From Podospora comata (Eukaryota; Ascomycota; Sordariomycetes; Sordariales; Podosporaceae), in assembly GCA_017354895.1 (NCBI GenBank), contig CP071497.1, forward strand, positions 1,364,001 to 1,428,000: DNA of 64,000 nt, given 5' to 3'. A program made the position numbers and the translations under genes. Shown one piece after another: positions 23,762 to 33,667 of the stretch. A model generated the notes under the pieces. The model was not told where the DNA came from. It made no database searches and saw only the letters and a list, made by a program, of their open reading frames with translations. Position 1 is the first letter of the stretch, and every line of letters starts with the position of its first letter.

Positions 23762-25798
23762 TCACAAATCACTATTCCTCGGCCACTCCCCCCCCTCCGC
23801 CCGATACCCTCTCCCCTTATCCCTCCCACCACGATCCTCCTCCTCCACCCAGCTTACACTGCTATGTCCAGTGTGGACCCTACCCCCTACATGAACCCGA
23901 CTCCCATCCCTCCCCTTCTCCTTATCCTTCCCCATCACAAAACCTGACACCGCTCCCCTTGCCGGCCCAAACCCAACCTCTCCACCACCTACAACCCCAA
24001 ACCTCACGCTTAACCCCCCCAGCTGAGAGGGTAAATGACTCTTTGCCCCATCAGCCCCAGCTTGCTCCCTCATCCAAGCTGTCTGGGAGCTTTTTGTCAC
24101 CTCGGATATGGGCATGCCTCTCATGACGGGGATTTGATATTTCTTGTGCATGACTACATCCCACAGTGCCATGAAGATAATAAAAAAGGTGTACAACAGT
24201 GGGGGGACAAGCAGCAAAAACGCTCGTTCGGTGCTGAGCTTTTTGGTCTCTATTGCTGAAACAAGCTTTTGCTGATGGGTTGAGGTTTGAGAGGGGGAGC
24301 TGCTGAAAAGGGATGTAGCCATTGCTGCTATGGAAAAGTGGAGGAAGGACTCAAGACCGGGGATAGTCCACTTGTTGGAGTCGAGGCGGGTGAGGGTGGA
24401 GTTGGAGAGTATTGCTTGGGAGACGAGGAGAGGGGAGGCGGTGAGCCAGAGGAGGGTGGAGGTTAGGTTGAGGTCCGAGAGGGAGGACAATACTGGGCGA
24501 GTTGGGTTAGGGGGCGCGGGGCCAATGGTTAGGACATCGTCGTTGACGGAGAGGAGAACTGAGCAGCTGATTGCTGAGACGGATTTGATGTTGCCTAGGG
24601 TGAGGTTGGTTGTTTGGCCGCCGGAGATGGTGCCGTTTATGGCGGCGAGGATGATTGTTGTGTTGATTGTGTTGGTTGAGTGGAAGTTGACGTCGTCGAG
24701 GAAGACCGTGAGGTGAGGTTGGGGGGTGAACCATACTTCCCCGGAGGGCTTGTGGCGGCTGCTGGAGAGGTTGGTTGTTGTTTTGAAGGCGTTAATGGGG
24801 ACATTGTTCCTGTGGAGTTGTTGCAGCTGCTGGCCGTGGCAGGTGATCTTTGTGTCGAGGTGGACGGCTTTTGCGGTGAAACTACCTCTGGTGGCAAGGA
24901 TTGACCTGTCAAAGAGCCAGTTTCTAAAGGATGGTAGTGGTTCAGATGCTGGGTTATTGGCGTAGGTGTTGTATGCTGATAGTGCTGGGATGAAGGCTGG
25001 TGAGGGTGGGTTGGTCTGTGTGAAGGATCTGTCCAAAACAGAAGATGCGGACGAGCTGATGTTGCTTGATATCGTCACCGCCTCCAGAATGGGCGTGCAT
25101 GCATACCCTACAAGCGGAGGGGCAGCCAGGGGAAGCAGGATCGCAAGCAAAGATACCACAAAGACCACAGCCGCAGACAGAGAGCGTATCCCTGTGGCGG
25201 CTTGAGGTAGCGACATGATATTGCCATGGTTAAGAGCCAGGAAACCCCCTAGGGCCGATATGGTGAGTGTTTGGGTGTGTAACAGAGGCCATAATGCTGC
25301 TTCGCAGAGTGCTTGACAAACATATGCAAAGGAAGATAGACCGATGAGATAGACTGCTGTGATAAGTCCTTGTATCGCACCCAGATTTTCTGCCGTCCAA
25401 AGATCAAGCGAACGGCAATCATTCGCCCAAGCTGGACATTGCAACAGTTGCTTGCTTGCTGCCACGGTGTAGGCAATGGCCACAGCCACCGAGATAATAC
25501 CAGCAATTAGTGCAACAACAAGAGAGAGCTGCTTTCCTATGAACGGCAAGATTCCCAACCGTCTGGGGGCGGGATCAGTGGCGCCGAGAACAAAGTTGTG
25601 ATCAGATGCTAGTCGGCGAACCTCCCTTGGAGTTGGGAATGCCACCATGTTGGTGGTGTTTGCACTGTTGCCGTGGTGGTCCTCTGCTGCGGGAAAGCCG
25701 AGATTGAGATGAGGAAGAGTATGCTGCGAGCTGAATTCCTCGCGAAAAATGGACCTGCGGGATGGTGCTAGCGATGGAGGTTTCGGTGAATGAGACAT
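23762..25798 (-). CDS. Unknown fungal membrane glycoprotein (about four helices)
   Basis: I do not recognise the family. From ATG 25798 (MSHSPKPPSL) the single exon encodes 678 residues; an upstream in-frame ATG would add about 24 hydrophobic residues. After a 75-residue basic, proline-rich head come three membrane segments: LSLVVALIAGIISVAVAIAY, a block around VYLIGLSSFAYVCQAL, and SAAVVFVVSLLAILLPLAAP. A large loop of roughly 300 residues carries many N-glycosylation sequons (NIS, NTT, NLS, NLT, NST) and a few cysteines, so it is probably extracellular. A last helix (AFLLLVPPLLYTFFIIFMAL) leads to a cytosolic, Gly/Arg-rich tail. The plan resembles other fungal surface proteins with a long glycosylated loop. 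Function unknown. Confidence 0.75.
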   Translation of the reverse strand: MSHSPKPPSLAPSRRSIFREEFSSQHTLPHLNLGFPAAEDHHGNSANTTNMVAFPTPREVRRLASDHNFVLGATDPAPRRLGILPFIGKQLSLVVALIAGIISVAVAIAYTVAASKQLLQCPAWANDCRSLDLWTAENLGAIQGLITAVYLIGLSSFAYVCQALCEAALWPLLHTQTLTISALGGFLALNHGNIMSLPQAATGIRSLSAAVVFVVSLLAILLPLAAPPLVGYACTPILEAVTISSNISSSASSVLDRSFTQTNPPSPAFIPALSAYNTYANNPASEPLPSFRNWLFDRSILATRGSFTAKAVHLDTKITCHGQQLQQLHRNNVPINAFKTTTNLSSSRHKPSGEVWFTPQPHLTVFLDDVNFHSTNTINTTIILAAINGTISGGQTTNLTLGNIKSVSAISCSVLLSVNDDVLTIGPAPPNPTRPVLSSLSDLNLTSTLLWLTASPLLVSQAILSNSTLTRLDSNKWTIPGLESFLHFSIAAMATSLFSSSPSQTSTHQQKLVSAIETKKLSTERAFLLLVPPLLYTFFIIFMALWDVVMHKKYQIPVMRGMPISEVTKSSQTAWMREQAGADGAKSHLPSQLGGLSVRFGVVGGGEVGFGPARGAVSGFVMGKDKEKGRDGSRVHVGGRVHTGHSSVSWVEEEDRGGRDKGRGYRAEGGEWPRNSDL

Positions 25799-27078
25799 AG
25801 AAGAGATGAGGTCAACGCTGGGAAACTTGAAGAAAAGAAATATGAAAGGCAAGGCAGTTTCAGAGAACATGAAGTTGAGAGGAACTGGGCATAGAAGTGC
25901 AACAACTGGAGACACGCACTTCCAACCATTGCCAGCATCTGAAGCCTGTGGTGGGCGGTCAAATTGACCAATGATAGCCAAACACTGGGATTCATCAACG
26001 GACCAGTGAGAGACTGACAACACCTAGGGACAGCACGTTAATAACTGCCCAGCCTAGTCTCTTGAAAATCTTATGATTCCCCGTTTACACCGAGTAATTG
26101 TATAGCCTGTATGCATAGCTGTTCATAACCAGAGCACTCTCAGCCTTTCAACATCGAAGGAATAAAAGCCGACTGTGGTCGAGATTGCTGCCGTTACGCG
26201 GTAGCACCTCGGTTGAGTAAGCCGCCAATTTGATCTTCTGGTTGAGTCAGCCTGGCATGTCCCACTGGGGTAGTCCTGTCCCTATCTATGTCGAAGGCAA
26301 CACTTAAAGGGAAACACTCAAAAATGGGCAATAAACTGTAAACATTTGCGGGAAAAGGGGTGCACAGTTACAGACCTGACTCCTTGATTCCTGTTCCCAC
26401 CACATTCCTTCCAAAGGTCCTATCCATCCTCGCCGTCAAGCTCGACCTTTGAAACTCATTCAGGGATGGGACGAGACGTTAAGGAACGGCATAGAACACC
26501 CTCGGATGCCTGGGCGAACATCCCATCATTTTCTGCAAAATATATTGCAGGTCTTGGTGAGATATTGCGAAGGGGGATGGATGTCTGAATATGTGGGTAC
26601 ATAAAGCCACCTCAGTTACCCCTGAGGCCTTCTGCATTCTCATTTGACTTGCCATGTGAGCACCGACCCCTCATTTCTCGCATAATACACATCAGAAGTA
26701 AAATAGTACGCACAAGCTCTCCATGACGCAATATAGTGGGGCACGCATGGAAACGCATTAGGTGCATTTCATTCTAGATTGTAAATGGATTGCCAAGTCG
26801 ACTTGTCCCTCATCAGTGAGGAACAAAGTGATTGGGCACCGTGCTCCTCATCCATGAGGACCAAAGCTTTGGGCACCTGTTCCTCAACCATGAGGACCAA
26901 GGGTGTTAGGCACCGTGGAAGACAGCGTACAAGGACGAAGATGCTGATTGAGGTAGCTATCTAGCTGCTGCCAGGTGTCAGTGTCTTAGTGGCTTGGATT
27001 TGGGCCATTCAGGGGCCTACCAGATGGTCGTTTGACGTATGATCTTATTGGCTTGTACTTGTCGATTGGACCCTTCGC
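25799..27078. other. Intergenic with a short tandem repeat
   Basis: 1.3 kb between two minus-strand genes. It holds the about 38-bp tandem repeat at 26804-26917 (listed separately). Nothing else is recognised. Confidence 0.55.
26804..26917. repeat. Tandem repeat, three imperfect units of about 38 bp
   Basis: Three units share the core TGAGGAnCAAnG...GGGCACC; each includes CCTCATC or CCTCAAC followed by ATGAGG. CCTCATCCATGAGG in the middle unit is an almost perfect inverted repeat, so each unit could fold into a small hairpin. Units start near 26804, 26842 and 26879 and differ by several substitutions. Intergenic and non-coding by appearance. Confidence 0.75.
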
Positions 27079-27513
27079 TTAATCCGACTGGTACTGTCTC
27101 AGTGTCTGGGGCGTCGATGCTGCTGGCGATAGCATCATCACATCATCATCATCATCGAGCGCGAGATACCCAGGGTCGTTGATGGACGATCCGGAGTAGG
27201 TACTCAGTGTCCTCCCGGCATTGTGCGAGTTGTACCAGTTCTTTACGAACCACCCTTCCCAGCCGTCTTCGCGACCATGGCGCATCTCGTAGTCACCTCT
27301 GCTTCGGTAATAGCAGTTTCGGCAGATCCATGGCATAGTGTAGGGCTCTCGGGATATCTTTCGCATGCCGCATCCTGCTGGCTCTTGCTTGCCGTCATTG
27401 TCATTTGGGTAGGCATCGATTTCCATTCCAATCGGGCATTCTTTGAGTAGGCGAGGTGCAAGACCGGGCTGGGGGCAACCGCAGCGGTAGTAGTGTTGGG
27501 CGTAGAGGCACAT
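27079..27513 (-). CDS. Small cysteine-rich protein of unknown function
   Basis: Single exon, 144 residues, ATG 27513. The N-terminus MCLYAQHYYRCGC followed by CPIGMEI, AGCGM and WICRNCYYRS gives eight cysteines in the first 70 residues, in CxC- and CxxC-like spacings that could bind zinc. There is no signal peptide. The C-terminal third is polar with an acidic run DDDDD and ends in QYQSD. Short fungal proteins starting MC.Y....Y.CGC are common and uncharacterised; this resembles them, from memory only. An intact frame and distinct composition support a real gene, but there is no neighbouring clue to function. Confidence 0.6.
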   Translation of the reverse strand: MCLYAQHYYRCGCPQPGLAPRLLKECPIGMEIDAYPNDNDGKQEPAGCGMRKISREPYTMPWICRNCYYRSRGDYEMRHGREDGWEGWFVKNWYNSHNAGRTLSTYSGSSINDPGYLALDDDDDVMMLSPAASTPQTLRQYQSD

Positions 27514-29212
27514 GTCGGCTCTTTCGACTGGATGGCTTTTTCTTGTGTGGCAGGATGGAATCTACAACACCAACGGCGACGGTATGCGTGATGCTTGGGT
27601 TTTGGTATTGGGACAATTGCGAGGGGGAGTAGATGGGACGATGCTGCAGGATGACTCTGGGGCAGGTTCAAAGTTTGAAGCAAGCAGTGGCATGGAAAGA
27701 AAACCTTTCACGCGTCACACTGGCGAAAAGAACTTTGGAATCTTTCGGACGTCCTGGCGTGGAGGCGTCGCCATAATTGCTCTTTTCTCCACCACCGGAT
27801 TTCCGGTTGTCGACTGAGCTTGTTGATAAATTCCGCACCACCGCCATAATTTACTTGGTGATTAGAACAACAAAGCATTGGATGGTCCTTACAGCGGCAT
27901 ACCCTTTTCTCTGGCGGCAGGTAGGTAGGTAGGTGCCTTGCCGCTCACTCTAAGAGATGGAATTTGTTTCAGTCTTGATCAAAGAAAGCCGGGAGTCCGG
28001 ATTGGACTTTGAAACTTTATTTCTCACGAGATAAGACGCAGCATCAAAGTCAACCTACCTTATCTTTGCCCCTTTCCCATATGCTGTTGCCTTTTGTTCA
28101 CCTACTTCAAGCAGCTGACATTCAAAACAAGCCAGGTATTACGCAACACACCTCTTTCATGCCAGGTTAAGCGTAACTTCAAGCAACATGCCTTCAACAT
28201 ACTGTTCGGGCATGCGTTATACCCACCCATGATCCCGAGGTTGACTTCCTTTTGCTTTGGAGCATCAAAGTATTGGAAAAAGAGGTTTAACTCAACTCAT
28301 CAGTTGTTGCGTCTCTGGGGTTAGGGTTTGCGGTGCAATTCCTAAACCATGTTGATGTTCAAGTTCTAGCATAGCTGAGGCTCTGCTCGGTGAAGCATTC
28401 AAGACATGCATAATCATTCACATATATATTCAATGCCACGGTCCCAATAGACTCCTGCCACGACGGCAACATTGTTGTCTTGATTCTGGAATAAAATGCC
28501 TCTACTCTGATAACCTGGAACGTTGGGCAGCGCTGTTCTTGTGCGCTATGCGCGCTTCATCCCGCAGCACCTGCATGTGCATGCTGTCAGGCTCCTATGA
28601 GAATAACCCGTAGACCCTACGACAAGGGTCATGCTGCACGAGGTCATGTGCTGCATGGACCGTTACACACTCTCGCCAAGACAGGACGACACATATGACA
28701 GTGTTTCTACAGGCTGGCTCACGGCTAGCGTCATTTGCTATAAATCACTCGCAAAGATGCACTTCTGTGCGTACAGTAGGGTATCGATGATTGGAAAACT
28801 CTTGATACCCGTGGCGCTGCAAGAAATGCTGTCAGAGGCTATGAACCCAAAACTTTGGGATCTGTGAAGACTGTGCCTTGTTTTTTCTTCTTTTCGCATG
28901 CTCGTGACCATCTGCAGGGTGGAGGATTCGAAGAGTTGTTGACGTTTACTCTATGCTGGATGCCTAATTTCTTGAGAATGGCTGCCCTAGGACGCCGGCT
29001 TGGCCGTTCAAGGGTTGAAAGAATAGTGTAGTTCTGGAGGCTCTGCTTTGCTATCTACCCTGATATAATGACCTGTCAGTTGACAAAAGGACCTTTTAGA
29101 CTTGCTTCTAGTAACACCAACCTTTGGGAGATCCTTACATCATACTACCTTACTCATTCTCGCTTTACATCAATCACAAACCTCCTGCTGGACCACCACC
29201 TTTACCAACAAA
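27514..29212. other. Intergenic, no gene seen
   Basis: 1.7 kb upstream of the intact HET gene. A GGTAGGTAGGTAGGT run sits near 27920. Short open frames (28094-28324, 28631-28867 plus) have no supporting motif. Confidence 0.5.
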
Positions 29213-32043
29213 ATGGGCTACTTCAGCAGAGTCTTGCGCAAGTGCAAGAAAGCATGCAAGAGCGCAGTGTCCGCTGTTGCCGAGACGGTAGCAGCTCCCG
29301 TTGTTCGACATGTCACCAAGAAGATCGTGCGCCGCATAAACGAGGCCTCACGCGCCATCACCTACTCAGTCATCTCAATTCCCACCCATGTCGTCTCCTC
29401 CGCCCAAGCTATTGCCTTCCCGATCGTTGTTGTGTCCTCCCCCGTGATCCGCAAGGGCACCGCTGTCATCGACAAGATACACTCTTGGGCTTTCCGGAAG
29501 ATTGCCAAACCCCTATACAAGAACGCTGCTCTCCCTATTCTACGACACCTTCGCCCATCATTCTTCCACAAGGTCGTCGCCCCTGCCATGTACAAAGTCG
29601 CTAAGGCGCTCGATCGCGCCATTGGAAGACCACTCGCCAATGGGATTATCCACGTGCAGCCAGTGACCCGGGACATTTTTGGCCTTGCTGCGCAGAACAT
29701 CATGGCCCGAGTTGCTCGAGACTTGGGCCAGTCTACTGAGCAAGGGAAGAGGCCTTCAAAGAAAGATACTGTCGAGGAGGTCCTGGACCCTTCTGTCAAA
29801 CCCATTTATCCTCCTGCGGAACCAGGACGTAAGTCCAGGCGGGTAAGCTTTGCGAAGCCTGCACCTGAAGAGCCTTCGCCGCAGGATTTGGTTCAGCTCA
29901 TTGTGGAGAGATTCGGGGTCGCGCCCAAGAGCCGCATGGGCAACATTTTGGCGGAGTTTATTCTCTCCAGTGGCGGTGGGAACGAGGCCACCTCCTTTGC
30001 TTCATTATGCAGACGGTGCCAAGGTCACCAATTCCACACTGGATCACGTCCTTCCGATGCTTTGCCACCTGACAGTCGCACAGTTCATGAGCTTCTTGAA
30101 TCGATTCGAGCTGGTTGTCACATGTGCTCATTGATTCATGAGGCTTTGGCTTTGCCGGTAGATGGGAGCTTGCTGGGTGAAAAGATCCTTGTTGAGACGT
30201 GGGTCGCACCAGGGCAGCGGGATAGTGGTCTCGGATTTGTTGGCCGGGTGAAGGTCAGGTCGGAGGAAAAGGAGGCCTATCTCTCCTTCATGTCATATGG
30301 TAAGCATGGCTCAGAATCTCAACAAAATTTTGTATCTCGGATGGATCGCTAACAATCTCACACACAGTCCCTGTGGAGGATGAAAATCTGGCTGACCTGA
30401 TCAAGGCGTACCTATCTCCTGAGACTGACCCCTCTGTTTTGCTCGACTACTTGAGCACCTGGCAGAAAACATGCAAGGAGACTCACGACCATTGCAACAA
30501 TCGCTTGATCGAAGACCCCAAGAACGTCCGGTTCAAGTTCAAGGCCCCCTTCAGACTGGTTGACATCATTGACGAGAAGATTGAAGACAACGCTGAAGAG
30601 ACGCTAGAGTATGTTGCTCTGAGCTACACATGGGGTGACATCACTCCAGATGGCAAGAAGCTTCAAAAGCCCACTCTTCAGAGCAACATCGACAGCCGCA
30701 AGCACACACAAGGGTTGGCAGCCGTTCTCGGCTCAGAGACACTGCCTGCCGTGTACAGGGACACCGTCCAAATCGCCCGCCGGCTCGGGTACCGCTACAT
30801 CTGGGTCGATGCTTGGTGCAACATCCAAGACGACACCCTCGACCTCGAAGCCCAAATCGCCAACATGGGGTACATCTTCCAAAACGCCGACCTCACGATC
30901 GGCGCCGGCACCGGACGAGCAAAGACTTCTTCCTTGTTCCCTCATCAGCAACCCCCACCCCAACCCTTCCTTATCCGCACCACCATCGACGGGCAACCAC
31001 ACCCGGTGATCATCTCCCGCCAACTCGACCCAACCCCCTCCATCCTCGACACCCGCCTCTGGACCTTCCAAGAACAACTCCTCTCCCGCCGCACAGTAGA
31101 ATTTGGCCCAACCCACACCACCTGGCGGTGCACCCAAGAAACCGCCTCCTCCCTCCCCGTCTCCGTGTCCTCCCAGCCTTACCCATCAACCTCCGACCAC
31201 AACGACACCCACGAAGTCACCACCTCCACCACCAACCTCCACTCCTGGATCCGCACCACCGCCTCCCTCCCTCCTGGGCCCCGCCCAAAGTATGATCAAC
31301 AATTCGCCTCAGCCTGGTACTCCGCCGTGCGCAACTACACCACCCGCAGCTTCTCCAACCGAGAAGACCAGCTCCCCGCCATAATCGGGGTCGCCTCCGT
31401 CATAGCCCGACACACAGGCTGGCACCACCTCGCCGGCCTCTGGAAGGAGGACATTCCCTACTGTCTGGCCTGGTACAGAAACAAAACCCCCGCTCGGGAG
31501 GACAGTCTCTCCACAACAAGGCACGAGGCAGACTGCGCGCCGTCTTGGTCGTGGGCTGCTCGGGCCAACGGTCCGGTGTCCTTCTGGCCGAGGGGGGAGG
31601 TGCAGCATGCTCTTGTCAAGTTTGTTCGTTCTGGCTGGGCTTGGCCTTCAAAACGGGATGTGCAGAGACGGGTGGTGCTTGCTGGGGAGCTGGTCGAGGG
31701 AAAGTGTGGGACGGTGGTGGGGGAGGAGGATTATGACTGGGTTGGGAGGGCGGATGGGGGGAATGTTACGCCTGTGGAGGTGGATGGGCTTAGGGTTGGG
31801 TATGCCATGCTGGATGCGCCGATGGATTTGAGGGAGATTAGCATCTTGCTGCTCTTCACGCTGAGGCCGGAGGGGGGGCTTGGGGCTTGGGGCTTGGGGA
31901 TGGCGTTGACGAGGGTGATTCAGGGGGGTACCTGTTGGTATAAGAGGGAGGGATTGGTCGTGTTGACGAGTGAGGTGGGGACCGGATGGGATTACAATGA
32001 CTTTGATGAGGATGATGATGAGCATAAGATTATTGTTGCTTAG
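29213..32043 (+). CDS. HET-domain protein with a cationic amphipathic N-terminus
   Basis: Two exons: 29213-30299, intron 30300-30367 (GTAAGC...CAG, branch GCTAAC), and 30368-32043, giving 920 residues. Residues 444-600 carry the heterokaryon-incompatibility (HET) domain: YVALSYTWGD, AVYRDTVQIARRLGYRYIWV and DAWCNIQDD, then MGYIFQNADLTIGAG. HET domains trigger cell death on non-self fusion. A preceding Cys block (SLCRRCQGHQ, CHMCSLIHEA) is usual in this class. Residues 1-200 are unusual: strongly basic with alternating hydrophobic residues (CKKACKSAVSAVAETVAAP, VVRHVTKKIVRRINEASR, PIVVVSSPVIRKGTAV), suggesting amphipathic, membrane-binding helices. The C-terminal 300 residues are typical HET companion sequence. 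The ATG was chosen because the upstream frame lacks another good start. Death-triggering activity is inferred from family. Confidence 0.9.
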
Positions 32044-33164
32044 TTCATCTATCTTGTTGGGATGTTGCTGTTGGGGAGTCAACTTGAGATGACGATGGGA
32101 AGAGGGCAAGGTGGCAAGGTAAATCGTGCAGAGGAGTTGGGTGGTTGAACTTAGCCATGGAAGTGTTTGTAACTTGGCATTTAGTTTCCTACCTATGTTG
32201 TAGCACCTCATGTATGGCAAGTTGTATCATCGGACCAGTATCGTTACACAGATGCATAAAAGACGGGAACGGACTGTAAATGTGCTCTTCAAAACGTCGG
32301 ACCGGAGTATGTTCATCTAACTGTCCAGTCCTGCGTCTTTGACCTTGGCGACAACACGGTACCAGATTGAACTATACATCGATCTTCATCATCAACCATA
32401 AGTCTAGAGCCCTCCATGCACCTTCCGGGTCTATCGATCTCGATCTCTCGCTACCCACTACCCCTTCCACCTCTGCATCGTCATAACCTCTCGCACCGGT
32501 AACCCAATCCAGCCATCACCAATCTATCTCTACTCATCAAGTAATTGCTTACTTGTGTCTCACATCCTTCCCCGTTTTAACATTACACAAAGACGCAGAT
32601 CCCCTCTTTCGGTACCACGTCGTTGAGCATCTCGCCCCAGACTCAGCCGCAGTCCTGGGGCTGGGCAGATCATCGTCGATATTAGGCGGCACCTGAGCTG
32701 GGTAAGGTTTAGCGAATGGGCAGAGAGGGCACCAATCACTCAACCGCAATAGACGACTGAGCTTCCGCGTTGATGTAGGCATATCCTGGTGTTTTGAGAA
32801 AACAGTTTGGAAAAAGAAAAGATCGTGACATAATGACTTTGGGCTTTCACGGCGGGATGAGGCGGATGGATGTTGAGCCGGGAGTTGAGGGGTTGGGAGA
32901 TCTTGACTCGGGCTGTGACCGAGGACGAGAACGGAACTGATGACGATGAGGTGGATGAAGGGGTGAAGGGGTGGAAATGGTGTATATAAACCTTGTGATG
33001 TCCTCATCGATTTAGAGAGGAAGTTCTTCATCAGCTTCAGACTACAATCAAGCAACACAACCAAGTACAACTCAGATTAAGTACACTTTCAAGACCTCTC
33101 ACCGGTAAGTTCTTCGCCCCATATTTCTTCCTCTGGCTCAATACTGACTCCTATGCCCCAGAAA
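32044..33164. other. Intergenic and 5' leader of the secreted-protein gene
   Basis: Contains the TATA box at 32983 and the leader of the next gene. The leader carries a likely intron at 33105-33161 (ACCG|GTAAGT...CCCCAG), which ends four bases before the start codon. The 173-codon minus frame at 32549-33070 has no supporting motif. Confidence 0.6.
32983..32990 (+). promoter_or_regulatory. TATA box of the small secreted-protein gene
   Basis: TATATAAA about 175 bases before ATG 33165, with a C/A-rich leader and a 57-nt leader intron (33105-33161) in between. Typical of strongly inducible fungal genes. Confidence 0.7.
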
Positions 33165-33515
33165 ATGAAGGTCTCCACCGTCATCGCCATTCCCGTCGCG
33201 TTCGCCATCGGCGCCTCAGCCCAGCTGGCCCAGTGCCAAGCTGCCTGCCGCGGTGGCGAGGAAGCTGTCAACCGTTTTTGCCGCGGTCTCAGAGATGCTC
33301 GGCTCCGTGCTGGGTGCTGGGCCCTTGCCCTGGCTGTCGGATCTCCTGCTGGACAGACTGCCTGCCTCAACTGGTGCTACTGGCAGTACGGAGCCCTCAA
33401 GCGCGACGTTTTGGATGTCTTGGAGGCTCGCAACGAGGTTTCGCTTGCCGGTGATTTTGCTTTGACTGGATTGGAGGCTGAGAAGCGTGCTGTTGAGGTG
33501 GAGTGGACTGCCTAA
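33165..33515 (+). CDS. Small secreted cysteine-rich protein
   Basis: 116 residues from ATG 33165. The start is set by the leader intron ending at 33161, which removes an upstream ATG at 33153. Signal peptide MKVSTVIAIPVAFAIGASA, probable cleavage before QLAQ. The mature part has six cysteines, 24, 28, 39, 51, 67 and 71, spaced C-x3-C-x10-C-x11-C-x15-C-x3-C, consistent with a disulfide-rich, possibly helical fold. The C-terminal 40 residues are charged without cysteines and contain two KR sites (LKRDVLD, EKRAVEV), possible Kex2 cleavage points. Effector-like or antimicrobial by general character, but no family is recognised. TATA box and leader intron support expression. Confidence 0.82.
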   Translation: MKVSTVIAIPVAFAIGASAQLAQCQAACRGGEEAVNRFCRGLRDARLRAGCWALALAVGSPAGQTACLNWCYWQYGALKRDVLDVLEARNEVSLAGDFALTGLEAEKRAVEVEWTA

Positions 33516-33667
33516 AGTCATGTTACAGGGAGCATTGGGGGTGATGCAGTTGGAAAGCAAGCAAGACAGCGGGATGTTCTTGTCTCGTGAGAATCTGTAG
33601 TTCTAGCTGTATCCTCAATCAAAGCTATTTATCCTGTGTATTGAACCAAGCATTCCCTTTGACCCCC

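Noticed and set aside
32549-33070. 173-codon minus-strand frame in the promoter of the secreted-protein gene
   Set aside because: Overlaps the TATA box and leader of a well-supported gene; begins at a non-ATG codon and shows no motif.
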